DNA from: a candidate division FCPU426 bacterium
GTDB lineage: Bacteria; Oederibacteriota; Muellerivitia; Muellerivitales; Muellerivitaceae
Length of the DNA: 57,037 nt
Assembly: GCA_003152075.1 (NCBI GenBank)
Contig: PLZG01000050.1
Span: forward strand, 1-57,037
Reading direction: 5' to 3'
The translations under genes and the position numbers were made by a program. The number at the start of each line of letters is the position of its first letter. Within the stretch, counting starts at the first letter, position 1. Positions 18,457 through 28,373 of the stretch are shown in pieces. The notes below the pieces were generated by a model that did no database searches, was not told the origin of the DNA, and saw only the letters and a list, made by a program, of their open reading frames with translations.

Positions 18457-20651
18457 AAAATCCTGCTCTGGGGGTTTTGGAAAAACGGCAGAATCTAACT
18501 GCGGTTTTGCTTTTATCCTTTCTGATTCTTCTTTTTTATCACCAGGTCATCTTTGGAAATTCAATTTTTGTTTTCGTGGACGCCTCCCGATTTTTTTACC
18601 CCATGTGGAAATGGGGGGCCGATGTTTTAAACCAAGGATTCATTCCCCTTTGGAATCCTGACGCCCAGTTCGGTACGCCCTATTTCGCCGATCCCCAAAT
18701 GGCTTACGCCTATCCTCTGGTCCCATTCCTTTATTCCTTCTTAAACCCCACCAACGCTTTCGCCTGGCTCATTATTCTTCATCATTTATGGGCTCTTGTA
18801 GGCTTTTGGTTTTTCGCGCGTAGCCAGGGTTTTTCCTCTAAGGATTCTTTGCTTGGGTGTCTCACATTTGGTTTTTCCCTTCATGTGGTTTGTTCTTCCT
18901 GGACTCCCGTGGCCATGATGACCATCAGCTGGATACCCTGGGTTTTTCTGGCGGTGGAGAAAATCCTTCAAAATCAAAAGGGTGGGTTGCTTTACCTATC
19001 TTTCGCTTGGGCCATGCAGTTGGCGGCGGGCTATCCGGTCCTGACTTACTTAACTGGATTGGCTGTGTTCTTTCATTTGATTTGGAGGGCTTTCAAGCAA
19101 CCAAAAGACCGTTTGAAATGGTTTGGAAATCACCTGGTGTGGCTTGCCATTTCTGGGTTAATTGCCGTGGGCTACAACCTAGTTTGGGGATTGCCTTTTG
19201 CCGAGCTTTTTACGAGGAGCAATTATCAAAATGGCGCCACCAAATTTCATGACCTGAATGGGTTGGATTTAGCCACGATATTGAGTCCCTTTGCGCAGGG
19301 GCATCCGCTGAGGGAGAACTATCACGGGCCTCATTACTGGGTTTCCACTTATTTTTTTGGTCGGCCAGCCTTGTGTCTCCTGTTGTGGGGAATGGCTATG
19401 CGGATTTACCGGAAAACTTCCTGGGGTATTTTGCTTCTCCTGGTTGTTTTAAGCTTGGGGGCGAACCTGGGCTTAGGGAGCATTTTAAAAGCGATATTAC
19501 CGGGCTATGCCCTAGTGATTCATTCCGGCTATTGGATTTCCTTATTGATTATGTGGACGGCTTGGATGGCCGTTGAGGCGGCGGAGTCTTTTCTCAAAGT
19601 CAAAAGTTCTCCGGGCCAAATTTGGCTTTGGGTGGGGATTGTCGTGGCGATCTTTGGGGTTTCGTTTCTCATTAAGAGTCCGCTGCCACAGGCGGCCTTT
19701 TGGCTTTCCTTTTTTATCCTGGCGTTGGTCATCATGATTCCATCCATCGCGGGGCGTTGGGGTTTATTGGTCCTGGCTACGGGACTTTCGTTAGGCACCG
19801 CCGCTTACAGCTTGAATATATTGCTCGACCGTTCTTATTACGACACCCCACCGAACACATTGACCCAATTGCCGAAAGAAGGGAGATTATTTTTCTCTCC
19901 CCTCATGATGAAGGAAGCTGTCTTGCTCAAAGGCGAAAACATGCCAGCGGCCTATGACATGGCGAAGCAGAAAATGTATCCCGATTGGCCCCTGACTTTT
20001 GGCAAAGAGCAGGCTCCCATTTACAATACCCTCCGTTTAAGTGATTCTTTCGCTTGGACTTTCGATGCTTTCAAACATTCTCCGGAACAATCCCGGAGGA
20101 TATTGGATTTTTTGGGGGTGCGTTATGTTTTCGGCAAATGTGACTTTAAGGATTTTAAAAAGGTGAACGGTTCCAATGATCTGGTTGAGATTTTTGAAAA
20201 TCCAACTCCTTTACCCAAGTGGTTTACGGTTCAGGAGGCGGTGGCCGCCAACCCTACCCTCGAGGACGATTTCTTGAAAGCGGATAAGGAATCAATGAAT
20301 TTTAGTAAGAAATGTTTCATCGGTGACCCTTTAAAGGCCAGTTCCTACCAACCCCGCCAAGTAACGGTGCAGACCCATTGGCCCAACCGGCTGGCTTTCA
20401 CCGCTGCCGGAAAGGGAAGGGCTTTGGTAGTTTCTTCGGAGACCGCTTATCCGGGATGGAAAGCTTTAGTGGAAGGAAAAGAAAAGCCTATCGAGCAAAT
20501 CAACCACGCCTTCCGGGGAGTTCTCCTGGAAGAGGGGGAAAATAGGGTAGTTTTGAATTTTGAACCCATCAGTTTTCGTCTCGGACTTTTTTGTTCGCTG
20601 CTGGTTTGTGGGTTATGGACGGGTCTTTTAATTCGAAAGGGTAGAGCGTGA
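18453..20651 (+). CDS. YfhO-type membrane protein (GT-C like), copy 1
   Basis: The 732-residue protein has about 12 membrane segments. The first outer loop has FVDASRFFYPMWKWG with Asp43, followed by IPLWNPDAQFGTPYFADPQ, the typical YfhO 'W NP' motif. A C-terminal periplasmic beta domain (about 620-710) contains SSETAYPGWKALVEGKEKPI and NHAFRGVLLEEGENRVVLNFEP, matching the family's 'YPGWkayvDG' end. YfhO proteins are known in Firmicutes for glycosylating lipoteichoic acid, but in Gram-negative-like genomes their substrates are mostly unknown. The gene overlaps both its neighbours by 4 bases (ATGA and GTGA), showing one operon. Family call is firm; reaction is inferred. Confidence 0.83.
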   Translation: MKNPALGVLEKRQNLTAVLLLSFLILLFYHQVIFGNSIFVFVDASRFFYPMWKWGADVLNQGFIPLWNPDAQFGTPYFADPQMAYAYPLVPFLYSFLNPTNAFAWLIILHHLWALVGFWFFARSQGFSSKDSLLGCLTFGFSLHVVCSSWTPVAMMTISWIPWVFLAVEKILQNQKGGLLYLSFAWAMQLAAGYPVLTYLTGLAVFFHLIWRAFKQPKDRLKWFGNHLVWLAISGLIAVGYNLVWGLPFAELFTRSNYQNGATKFHDLNGLDLATILSPFAQGHPLRENYHGPHYWVSTYFFGRPALCLLLWGMAMRIYRKTSWGILLLLVVLSLGANLGLGSILKAILPGYALVIHSGYWISLLIMWTAWMAVEAAESFLKVKSSPGQIWLWVGIVVAIFGVSFLIKSPLPQAAFWLSFFILALVIMIPSIAGRWGLLVLATGLSLGTAAYSLNILLDRSYYDTPPNTLTQLPKEGRLFFSPLMMKEAVLLKGENMPAAYDMAKQKMYPDWPLTFGKEQAPIYNTLRLSDSFAWTFDAFKHSPEQSRRILDFLGVRYVFGKCDFKDFKKVNGSNDLVEIFENPTPLPKWFTVQEAVAANPTLEDDFLKADKESMNFSKKCFIGDPLKASSYQPRQVTVQTHWPNRLAFTAAGKGRALVVSSETAYPGWKALVEGKEKPIEQINHAFRGVLLEEGENRVVLNFEPISFRLGLFCSLLVCGLWTGLLIRKGRA

Positions 20652-22771
20652 ACGCGAAAAATATTTTTAAACTTCTCTGGGCCGCTTTTATTCTTTCAAC
20701 ACTCTATTGGATAGTCCGGTTTTGGGGTCATTTCCCGGCCTTTATGGACACGCTGGAGTACGTGTTTCCCGAGAAATGGTTCAATGTGGAATCCTATCAA
20801 AATGGGCGGATTCCCCTTTGGAATCCTTACCTAGCCTGCGGCACTCCTCATGTGGCTTCCCTCCAGCCGGCGGCTTTTTATCCCATCTTCTGGCTTTGGA
20901 ATTTTACGGGCCTTTCGGATTGGTTTTTCGTGTTGGGCCTTTTACACGGGATTTTGGCGGCGGTGGGGTTTTATCTTTGGCTGCGTTCCTTAAACGTCTC
21001 GCCCATTCCCGCAACCCTATGCGGCTTAAGTTTTGGCGGTTCGGCTTTAATGGTGAATTATTGGGGTTTTCCCACCCATTTGGCCTCGGTGGCTTGGGTG
21101 CCCTGGGTCTTTTGGGGTACGGTCGAGTTAACCCGCAAGCCTTCCTTCTATCGCTGGAGTTTATCCGTGCTTTTTTGGTCCCTTCAAATCCTGGCGGGTT
21201 ATCCCTTTTTTACTTTTTATTCAGCCCTTTTCCTCGGGTTCTGGATGTGGGCAAGAAACACCCGGGAATTGAAAATACATTTCATCCATGGAAGCGCATT
21301 CCTGGCGGCCCTGGCCTTGACCGCATGCCAATGGCTGCCCTTCGTGGATTTCATGGGCTACTTGCACCGGGATGGTTGGGGGGAGAATCTTTTCAGCCTT
21401 CGGTGGGTGAATTACCTCACCCTTCTCCAGCCGGATTTATTGGGGATACCCGGCACAACGGATTACAAGGGGGATTATCCCAATTTTATTTTCAATAATA
21501 TTTACTTGGGGGTGGTTCCGTCGTTGTTTCTCATTTGGAGCTTCTTCTTGCCGGTCTCCCGGGAAAATTTTTGGAAAGGGGCGGCGCTCTTTTGGTTTTT
21601 CTGGCTGGCAGGCATCAACTTTTGGCCTTGGAGGATTTTGCCGGCTTCCTTGTTGGACAAGATGGAACCCTCGAAAGCTTCTTTCTTGTTTCTCTTTTGC
21701 GCTTTCACGGCCCTGGGCGTAAGCCTTCAAGAAAAAATCAATGCAACTTCCAAAAAGAATAAAATTTGGAAATGGGCTGGGGTCCTTGTTGCCCTCTGGA
21801 TGGTGGATCTTTTGGGGATTCCGGGCCGCTTGATCCATGTGGTTTCCGATCCCTACCGCAACCAGGCCGTCAAGGATGCGGCCCTCAAGGCAAAACAAAT
21901 GGCTGGCGGTGAAAGAATTGTCAGCCTGAGAGATCCCAACCAATATTATTCCCAGGACGTCCAGGGGCTAGACGGTTCCTTCATGGAAACGGCCCTGGAT
22001 CTTATTCCCAATACCAACGTCATCTGGGGTTTAAGATCGGCCCGGGGCTATCTCACCATCTTCACGGATGGTTACCAGAACATTCATCATTACCTCCGCC
22101 AAGGTTACCCTTACGATGGGCGGGTGCTAGACGCGGCGGGGGTGGGGTTAATTCTTTTTCCAAAGGTTCTGCCTCCGTTTAAATACCAATCCTTCGAGCC
22201 CGTGGGTCGGACTATCTTCACCAAAAACGCGGGGGCCATGCCCAACGCATGGCAGACGTCAAGGGTTCATGAGTTTGTGGACCGTCCGGCGGTGTTCGAT
22301 GCGCTTTTGGATCCCAAATCTTTCCTGGAAGACGAGGTCTATACGGAGAAGGGACCGGGCGGTAAGGCGGTTTGCCTGGCTCCGTCCCGTCGTGTGATTT
22401 CGGGAGCGGGCCCCGGGCTAGGGGATCGCTTTGGGGGATTTTTAACTAGTTTCTTGGGAAACCCAACGGCCATCCAGGGCCTCCGCCCCTCGCCTTGTGA
22501 AGCCCAATTTCAGGTCCAAACTTCCCATCCGGGCTTCATGGTTTTCGACGAAAGTTTTTCACCGGGCTGGCACGCTTGGGTGGATGGGGAACCCAAGGCT
22601 ATCTTCCGGTCCTACGGTTTATGGATGAGTCTCTCCCTGCCGGACTCAGGTGCCCATCAGGTTCTCTTCCGTTACGAACCCACATCTTTCCGGTTAGGCC
22701 TTTTCATAACCCTTCTTTCACTGGCTGCTTGGGGGATGGTTCTTTGCCGTAGAAGGGCCTTTTGCCGCTAA
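20648..22771 (+). CDS. YfhO-type membrane protein (GT-C like), copy 2
   Basis: The 707-residue relative of the preceding gene starts at a GTG overlapping the previous stop (GTGA). Its first loop carries FMDTLEYVFPEKWFN, and RIPLWNPYLACGTPHVASLQP follows in the same place as in copy 1. About 12 membrane segments lead to a C-terminal beta domain (MVFDESFSPGWHAWVDGEPK, HQVLFRYEPTSFRLG). The acidic residue in the first loop is conserved between copies, consistent with GT-C catalysis. It is the last gene of the operon. A perfect 8-bp hairpin follows the stop. The two copies are diverged rather than recent duplicates, so they may act on different sugars or steps. Confidence 0.82.
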   Translation: MNAKNIFKLLWAAFILSTLYWIVRFWGHFPAFMDTLEYVFPEKWFNVESYQNGRIPLWNPYLACGTPHVASLQPAAFYPIFWLWNFTGLSDWFFVLGLLHGILAAVGFYLWLRSLNVSPIPATLCGLSFGGSALMVNYWGFPTHLASVAWVPWVFWGTVELTRKPSFYRWSLSVLFWSLQILAGYPFFTFYSALFLGFWMWARNTRELKIHFIHGSAFLAALALTACQWLPFVDFMGYLHRDGWGENLFSLRWVNYLTLLQPDLLGIPGTTDYKGDYPNFIFNNIYLGVVPSLFLIWSFFLPVSRENFWKGAALFWFFWLAGINFWPWRILPASLLDKMEPSKASFLFLFCAFTALGVSLQEKINATSKKNKIWKWAGVLVALWMVDLLGIPGRLIHVVSDPYRNQAVKDAALKAKQMAGGERIVSLRDPNQYYSQDVQGLDGSFMETALDLIPNTNVIWGLRSARGYLTIFTDGYQNIHHYLRQGYPYDGRVLDAAGVGLILFPKVLPPFKYQSFEPVGRTIFTKNAGAMPNAWQTSRVHEFVDRPAVFDALLDPKSFLEDEVYTEKGPGGKAVCLAPSRRVISGAGPGLGDRFGGFLTSFLGNPTAIQGLRPSPCEAQFQVQTSHPGFMVFDESFSPGWHAWVDGEPKAIFRSYGLWMSLSLPDSGAHQVLFRYEPTSFRLGLFITLLSLAAWGMVLCRRRAFCR

Positions 22772-22794
22772 TTTTCCCTGTAAATAAGGGAAAA
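22772..22794 (+). terminator. Possible terminator after the glycan operon
   Basis: TTTTCCCT (22772-22779) and AGGGAAAA (22787-22794) form a perfect 8-bp stem directly after the stop codon. There is no following T-tract, so Rho-independent termination is uncertain. Confidence 0.4.
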
Positions 22795-22928
22795 CAGAGC
22801 CTCGAATTTCATCAGGTTTTACACTAAGTTCGTTCATTTTTTCGGTAAAATGCCCCCACTTCACCAGCTGTTCCCACCGGGATAGCGCCACGCATTGAAT
22901 AAAAATTCTAAACAAGAGCCGCCCTCGC

Positions 22929-25900
22929 ATGACGCGATTTAAAAAAAATATCTTGGCAGGGTTGTTTCTTTTCCTGCCTTTGGCTGGCCTCCTTGCTTTC
23001 GTAGGCTGTAACAGCCGTGCGGGGTTGCCGGTGGCTCCGGTCAGGGTCGCGAACCTAACCGTTTCCGTTCCCATTCCATCCTCCGCCCGCGCTTCCTTGC
23101 TGAGCGCTTCCTCAAATGAGATCCTCTATAACCTCTCGCCCACCGTGGCCGGTTCGGCGCCCGTCACGGGTAAATTCGGGCCCTTTTCCACCAGTGGTGT
23201 TTCAGGTACCGTCGACTTCACCATTCAGCTGACCACCGGACTTGCCGGGAGCCAAATTCTCGCCCTCCAACTCAACGATGCCACCACCCACAGTCCGTTA
23301 GCCATCGGGGCCTCGGCCTTGACCATTACTAGCGGTGGAGCAAATACCACCGTTGAATTAGGCTCGGTGATCCGGAACTGTTATTTCGTTTCCAACATGC
23401 CCGTTTCAGGGACCACCTACTCTTTCGACACCAATACCCAAGGCCCAGTTACCACGGGTGACGTCTCGTTTGGCCCGGGAGCTACCGGGTTTGAAATTTC
23501 CGACGTCTCCGTCCAGAACAATATCGCCTATATGGGAAACGGGAACTTGGTGAACTATGCCTATGTCCCTCCCGTCACCCAGTTTTGGACTACCTCTTTG
23601 GGTGCTAAAGGCGTCCTCGACATTGCCGCGGGCGATGTCTTTTGTATTCATTTGTCCTCGGGGGCCCATGTCTGGTTGCAGGTAGTTAATCCGGGTGTTT
23701 ACAACTCTATTGCTCCGACATTTCGGTTCAGGTTGAATCGCAACCTGAACTACTACGCCTATGATCCCACAACCTGCGATTGGAACGGCCGCACCCCGAC
23801 TCCAACCTTCACTCCAACCAATACCGCAACCCCCACAATTTCCTCCACTGCGACCAATAGCCCCACCATCACCCCATCTAATAGTCCCACGAACACGCCG
23901 ACTATTACGGTAACAAGCAGTTTCACCAACACTACTACTAATAGTCCGACAGCCACCAATTCCAATACGGCTACCAACACGCCAACTTCCACCGTTACCA
24001 ATACTTCAACTAATACGCCAACCGCCACAGCCACGGGCACGATCACCGCGGGAATAGCGAACATCACCGCTAACATCGACGGTGCCCCCGTGATCGGGAA
24101 TACCACCGGAGGCACGGACAATTACACTGAGCCCATTTCAATATTCAATTCGGTCAGTCTCGGTAGTAGTTTCCACCCACTTGCGCCCGCTTTGACAGTT
24201 GGCTCCTACACGGTTTACAACTACGGAATTGGAGCGCCGGACATGGCCTATCAATTCACTCTCAGTTCCCCCAAAAGCTTATTTGTCAGCCTTTGCGGAG
24301 CCTCGTTCGACACCCTTCTTTATATTCGCACCAACCCCACGGATCCGAATACAACGGTGGCCTTTAACGACGATTCCAACTTCTGCGGAAATGGCGGAAC
24401 TTCCTCCAGCCTGGTGACGGGAATCCTGCAACCGGGCACCTATTACGTGATCGTGGACGGATACCAGAGCGGCGAAGAGGGAACCTATAGCCTGAGTCTT
24501 TCCACCTTCAACCCGATTTGCGGTCTGTCGCCTGTCTCAGCTCCCGTACCGGAGGTGGAACCCAACAACGATGATTCGAATTTCTCAAACGCCACGGACT
24601 TGGGCACGGTTTCAGCCAACGCCGATCTGGTTGGAAAGGGCCATGCTTCCTTCTTCCTGGATTCGGCCGACGTCTGGCATTTCCACACGAGTGCGGATGG
24701 CGCGGCGCATACTGTTGCCTTGGATTGTTTTGATAACGGGACAGGCAAGGCCATCGTCGGTTTCGATCTGTACTCTTTCGACGGGACCTATTACACCTTG
24801 ATTGATTCTTCCAACGACAATGGTGAACCCAATCAAGTGACCGATACCCTAATGGCGGGTGATTATTACGTGGCGGTATATGCCATGGACTCGGGGGCTT
24901 CGGAAGCCGACTATCACCTAGTTGTTCAAACCGGACCCATGCCAACCCTGACGGTTACGGACACCCCCACCGTTACTGAAACCCCGGCCGGGACGGACAC
25001 CTATACGCCCACTTTGTCGGAAACTCCAACCGCGACGAACAGTCCCACCATTACGCTAACTCCGACGGTGACCTCCATACCTTCCGACATCACCGCCAAT
25101 ATTGATGGACTGCCGGTCACCGGTGATACAACCGGGTTGCCGGATAGTTACAACGATAACGGTTTTGGAAACGGGTCCTCGGATATCGCCTATTCCTTCA
25201 CCTTGGCCTCGCCCAAAAGCCTTTTCATCAGCCTTTGCGGTTCCACCAACATCTATACTTCGCTTTATGTCCGGACCAATCCTAGCGACCCCAATACGGA
25301 TATCGCCTTTGACGAATCTTCGGCTTGCGGTTATCCATCCCAACTGGTGACGGGAACCCTACAGGCAGGGGTCACTTATTACGTGATCGTCGATGGCTAT
25401 GGTTATGGCAACTATTACGGTCCATTCACCTTGAGTCTGGCGACTTTCAACATCACTTGTTCCTTGTTACCAGTTTCGGCACCGGTCACGGAAGTTGAAC
25501 CCAACAACGATGATTCCACCTTTACCAACGCCACCAACCTTGGGACGGTGTCCAACGGCACGGACGCCGTTGGGGTCGGAAGAGTAAATGAATTTGGGGA
25601 CATTGTGGACGTCTGGCATTTCACTGCGGCGACCGACATGGGCGTCGACACTATCTCGTTGGATTGTTTTGACGATGGAACGGGCAAGGCCCGGGTCGGT
25701 TTTGATATTTATGATCCCTCCGGCAACCTGGTGGCTGTTTCCCCCGACGGCGACCCGTTGGATCAGGTGATCCAAGTCCTGCCGGCGGGGGAATATTACG
25801 TCGCGGTGTATTCCTGGGATACGACTATTCCAAACGCCAGCTACCGCTTGGTCGTCCAGGGCGGCCCTGCTTCCACCAGTCCGACGCCCACACCCACGAT

Positions 25901-27686
25901 TACTTCAACAGTGACCGATACCCCAACCCTTACGCCGACTCTAACTATCACCCCCACGCCGCCTGCTCCCGCCGACATTACTTCTTCTATCGATGGGGCA
26001 CCGGTTACGGGGGACACAACCGGGCTGGCGGATAAATACAACCAGTTTATCTTCGCCGATTCCCACGATTACGGGAGCGGGTCGCCGGACGTGGCCTACA
26101 AGTTCACCTTAAGCGCGCCGAAAAATCTTTACATCGTGGCGAACACTTCCTTCAGCGGCTCGCTTTACCTTCGAACCAACCCTGCGGACCCCTCCACCAC
26201 CTTTGCTTTTGACCAATATTTCAATTACATCGACAGTTATCCGGCCCTAGTCACGGGAACCCTCCCCGCTGGAACCTACTACGTGATCGTGGACGGTTAC
26301 GGGAGCGGAAACTTCGGGACCTTCAGCCTTTCCCTTTCCACATTCACTCCCGCGTGCTCCCTCAGCCCCCTGTCCGCCCCGGTGACGGCGGTGGAACCCA
26401 ATAATGACCCGAGTTTCCTGAAGACCAATTTCCTAGGGACTGTTTCCAATGGCACGGACGCGGTGGGCAAGGGCAACGTTTATTATTATTTTGACAAAGT
26501 GGATAACTGGCATTTTAAGACGGGAACCAACGGGGGAACCTATGTGATTTCCCTGGACTGTTTCGACGACGGAAACGGCAAATTCGCGCCTCAGTTCCAG
26601 GTCTTTAATTCCCATCGCCAGTCCATCGGGTCTTCCTCGGGTGGCGCCACCCTTGTCCAATACAACGGGTTCCTTCCCACAGGGGATTATTACGTGCAAG
26701 TCACCGCGAACAACTACGGGGCCCCCAGCGGCGGTTACCGCTTGGTTATCCAGGGTTTCCCGCCACCCACGGCCACTTTCACCGCGACGGCGACGAATAC
26801 CCCAACCATCACGCCCACTCCCCTTACCCCGTTGACTTTTTTTGGCTCTCAGGGAACGGGTCTGGGTTATCTGGCCAATCCTTTCGGCCTCGCGGTTAAC
26901 TCAGCGGGAACGACTGTTTATGTTTCGGATTACAATAATAATTATGTCCAGGTATTCACAGGGGGAGGAAGCTCTTATGCGGCCACTTCCCAATGGGGTA
27001 GCTACGGGACCGGGCAATTTAATTTCTATAATCCCCACGGCTTGGCCCTTGATTCCGCCGGAAATATTTATGTGGTCGATACCAACAATAGCCGGGTCCA
27101 GGAATATAATTCCGCCGGCACGACTTTCCTACAACAGTTCGGCTTTTTCATCTCGAGTCCGACTAATGGGGACCTGATTGCGCCGGCGAACGTGGCGGTG
27201 GACGGGGCGGGCAACGTTTATGTGTCAAATGACAACACGAATAGTTTGAACCAGCCTGTGGCCAAGTACAATTCTAATGGGTCCTGGAACAGCTATTGGA
27301 ACATGAGCGCCAACTTTAACGGCATTGCCGTCAATTCGGCGGGCACCACTGTTTACGTGACGGACAGCTATACCTTGGTTAAATCCTATAGTAGCGATGG
27401 AACGACTCTTTACAACCAATGGAATGGAAGCGCGAGCGGGACGCCGTTTAACGGCCCTTATGGCATCACGCTGGGGCCCGACGGTTATTTATATGTGGCT
27501 GATATTGGTAATGACCGCATTGTAAAGTTCGATGCCAGTGGAAATTACTTGTCCCAGTTAGGCGGGAGCATGGGTTCCTTGCCGGGCCAATTTAACGGTC
27601 CAACGGCCGTTGCGGTCGACGGATCATATAACGTTTACGTGTTGGATACCTACAACTACCGCGTTCAGAAATTCGCGCCCTTCTAA
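22929..27686 (+). CDS. Secreted protein with three PPC-domain units, Thr/Pro spacers and a C-terminal NHL-type propeller
   Basis: The 1585-residue product starts with a signal peptide; FVGC near residue 29 could be a poor lipobox. Residues to about 285 are a beta-rich region. A Thr/Pro spacer (about 290-370) precedes three related units of about 260-300 residues (starting near 24046, 25082 and 25972), separated by shorter Thr/Pro spacers. Each unit has DIT..IDG.PV.G(D/N)TTG, SPK(S/N)L, LYVRTNP, YYVIVDGY, then APV.EVEPNND and a second half ending YRLVVQ, consistent with two PPC-like (pre-peptidase C-terminal) domains. The last 285 residues are NHL-type propeller repeats (GLAVNSAGTTVYVSDYNNNYVQVF, NIYVVDTNNSRVQEYNSAG, in outline). 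It lacks a FlgD-like end, unlike the other linker proteins. Likely extracellular binding or scaffolding; no catalytic domain is seen. Confidence 0.8.
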   Translation: MTRFKKNILAGLFLFLPLAGLLAFVGCNSRAGLPVAPVRVANLTVSVPIPSSARASLLSASSNEILYNLSPTVAGSAPVTGKFGPFSTSGVSGTVDFTIQLTTGLAGSQILALQLNDATTHSPLAIGASALTITSGGANTTVELGSVIRNCYFVSNMPVSGTTYSFDTNTQGPVTTGDVSFGPGATGFEISDVSVQNNIAYMGNGNLVNYAYVPPVTQFWTTSLGAKGVLDIAAGDVFCIHLSSGAHVWLQVVNPGVYNSIAPTFRFRLNRNLNYYAYDPTTCDWNGRTPTPTFTPTNTATPTISSTATNSPTITPSNSPTNTPTITVTSSFTNTTTNSPTATNSNTATNTPTSTVTNTSTNTPTATATGTITAGIANITANIDGAPVIGNTTGGTDNYTEPISIFNSVSLGSSFHPLAPALTVGSYTVYNYGIGAPDMAYQFTLSSPKSLFVSLCGASFDTLLYIRTNPTDPNTTVAFNDDSNFCGNGGTSSSLVTGILQPGTYYVIVDGYQSGEEGTYSLSLSTFNPICGLSPVSAPVPEVEPNNDDSNFSNATDLGTVSANADLVGKGHASFFLDSADVWHFHTSADGAAHTVALDCFDNGTGKAIVGFDLYSFDGTYYTLIDSSNDNGEPNQVTDTLMAGDYYVAVYAMDSGASEADYHLVVQTGPMPTLTVTDTPTVTETPAGTDTYTPTLSETPTATNSPTITLTPTVTSIPSDITANIDGLPVTGDTTGLPDSYNDNGFGNGSSDIAYSFTLASPKSLFISLCGSTNIYTSLYVRTNPSDPNTDIAFDESSACGYPSQLVTGTLQAGVTYYVIVDGYGYGNYYGPFTLSLATFNITCSLLPVSAPVTEVEPNNDDSTFTNATNLGTVSNGTDAVGVGRVNEFGDIVDVWHFTAATDMGVDTISLDCFDDGTGKARVGFDIYDPSGNLVAVSPDGDPLDQVIQVLPAGEYYVAVYSWDTTIPNASYRLVVQGGPASTSPTPTPTITSTVTDTPTLTPTLTITPTPPAPADITSSIDGAPVTGDTTGLADKYNQFIFADSHDYGSGSPDVAYKFTLSAPKNLYIVANTSFSGSLYLRTNPADPSTTFAFDQYFNYIDSYPALVTGTLPAGTYYVIVDGYGSGNFGTFSLSLSTFTPACSLSPLSAPVTAVEPNNDPSFLKTNFLGTVSNGTDAVGKGNVYYYFDKVDNWHFKTGTNGGTYVISLDCFDDGNGKFAPQFQVFNSHRQSIGSSSGGATLVQYNGFLPTGDYYVQVTANNYGAPSGGYRLVIQGFPPPTATFTATATNTPTITPTPLTPLTFFGSQGTGLGYLANPFGLAVNSAGTTVYVSDYNNNYVQVFTGGGSSYAATSQWGSYGTGQFNFYNPHGLALDSAGNIYVVDTNNSRVQEYNSAGTTFLQQFGFFISSPTNGDLIAPANVAVDGAGNVYVSNDNTNSLNQPVAKYNSNGSWNSYWNMSANFNGIAVNSAGTTVYVTDSYTLVKSYSSDGTTLYNQWNGSASGTPFNGPYGITLGPDGYLYVADIGNDRIVKFDASGNYLSQLGGSMGSLPGQFNGPTAVAVDGSYNVYVLDTYNYRVQKFAPF

Positions 27687-27742
27687 GTCCTTTCCCCTAT
27701 TTACCGGGAGTCTGCTTACTTCATTGAGCTCCTAAAAGTTAC

Positions 27743-27783
27743 AAACCTTATTGAATTTTTAAATTCAACAAGGTTTTATTTTC
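27743..27783 (+). terminator. Rho-independent terminator
   Basis: AAACCTTATTGAATTT (27743-27758) pairs with AAATTCAACAAGGTTT (27761-27776), with one A/C mismatch and a 2-base loop, followed by TATTTT. It ends the PPC/propeller gene. Confidence 0.75.
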
Positions 27784-27895
27784 CCTGAAGGTTTCAATTG
27801 CCGGTGGTTGTGGTAATATCTCCAGCGTAAATGGTGTATATGCAAGGGACGCCTTTCGCCAGTTTTATTTCAGGCTGAAAAGGGAGCGAACGGAA

Positions 27896-28357
27896 GTGAA
27901 TAACCGTAAAAACCTTTGGCTTCTCTTTTTAATTATGACAACCGCTTGTTTCCATTGGTCCTGCGAAAAAGACGCCGTCACCCCTGCCTTTATCACTGCG
28001 GCGAAAACTACGGGTCCCGGAATTCCTTCGAATTTATTTTCCTTGGTTGTTAACTACCATTGCGCGAATTGCCATAATCCGTCCGCTGCCCCCACTTTTG
28101 TGGGTATCACGATGGATTTGAGGACCCGTCAAAGCTGTTATGACGGTTGGGTGGGTGTTACTGCCCAGGTGCCCGATTGCCCTGTTTCCACACCGGTGAC
28201 TTTACGGGTAAATCCGGGGGACGCGGCGAATAGCGTGTTGATTCATCGACTGGATGGGACCTGCATACAAATGCCTTTTGATGGACCGCCATTTATGAGC
28301 GCCAGTGAAGTTCAACAATTCAAGGATTGGATCAACCAAGGGGCCAATCCTCAATAA
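27896..28357 (+). CDS. Monoheme c-type cytochrome, exported (possible lipoprotein)
   Basis: The 153-residue product has an N-terminal hydrophobic export signal ending at WSCEKD, a poor but possible lipobox. One haem-c site CANCH (about residue 56-60) lies in VVNYHCANCHNPSAAPTF. A candidate distal Met is in CIQMPFDGPPFMSASEVQQFKDWINQGA. This spacing (CxxCH, then 'MP' and a terminal 'I..WI..GA' helix) is the pattern of planctomycete-type single-domain cytochromes. The start is GTG with GGGAG about 12 bases upstream. Only 16 bases separate it from the cytochrome-porin gene, so the two probably form an electron-transfer unit across the periplasm and outer membrane. Partner and redox role are inferred. 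Confidence 0.8.
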   Translation: MNNRKNLWLLFLIMTTACFHWSCEKDAVTPAFITAAKTTGPGIPSNLFSLVVNYHCANCHNPSAAPTFVGITMDLRTRQSCYDGWVGVTAQVPDCPVSTPVTLRVNPGDAANSVLIHRLDGTCIQMPFDGPPFMSASEVQQFKDWINQGANPQ

Positions 28358-28373
28358 AGCCTAAGGAGAAGGT

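Noticed and set aside
27896-28357. Possible assignment as a lipoprotein by WSC motif
   Set aside because: The residues before the Cys do not fit a lipobox well, so it is only mentioned as a possibility in the gene entry.
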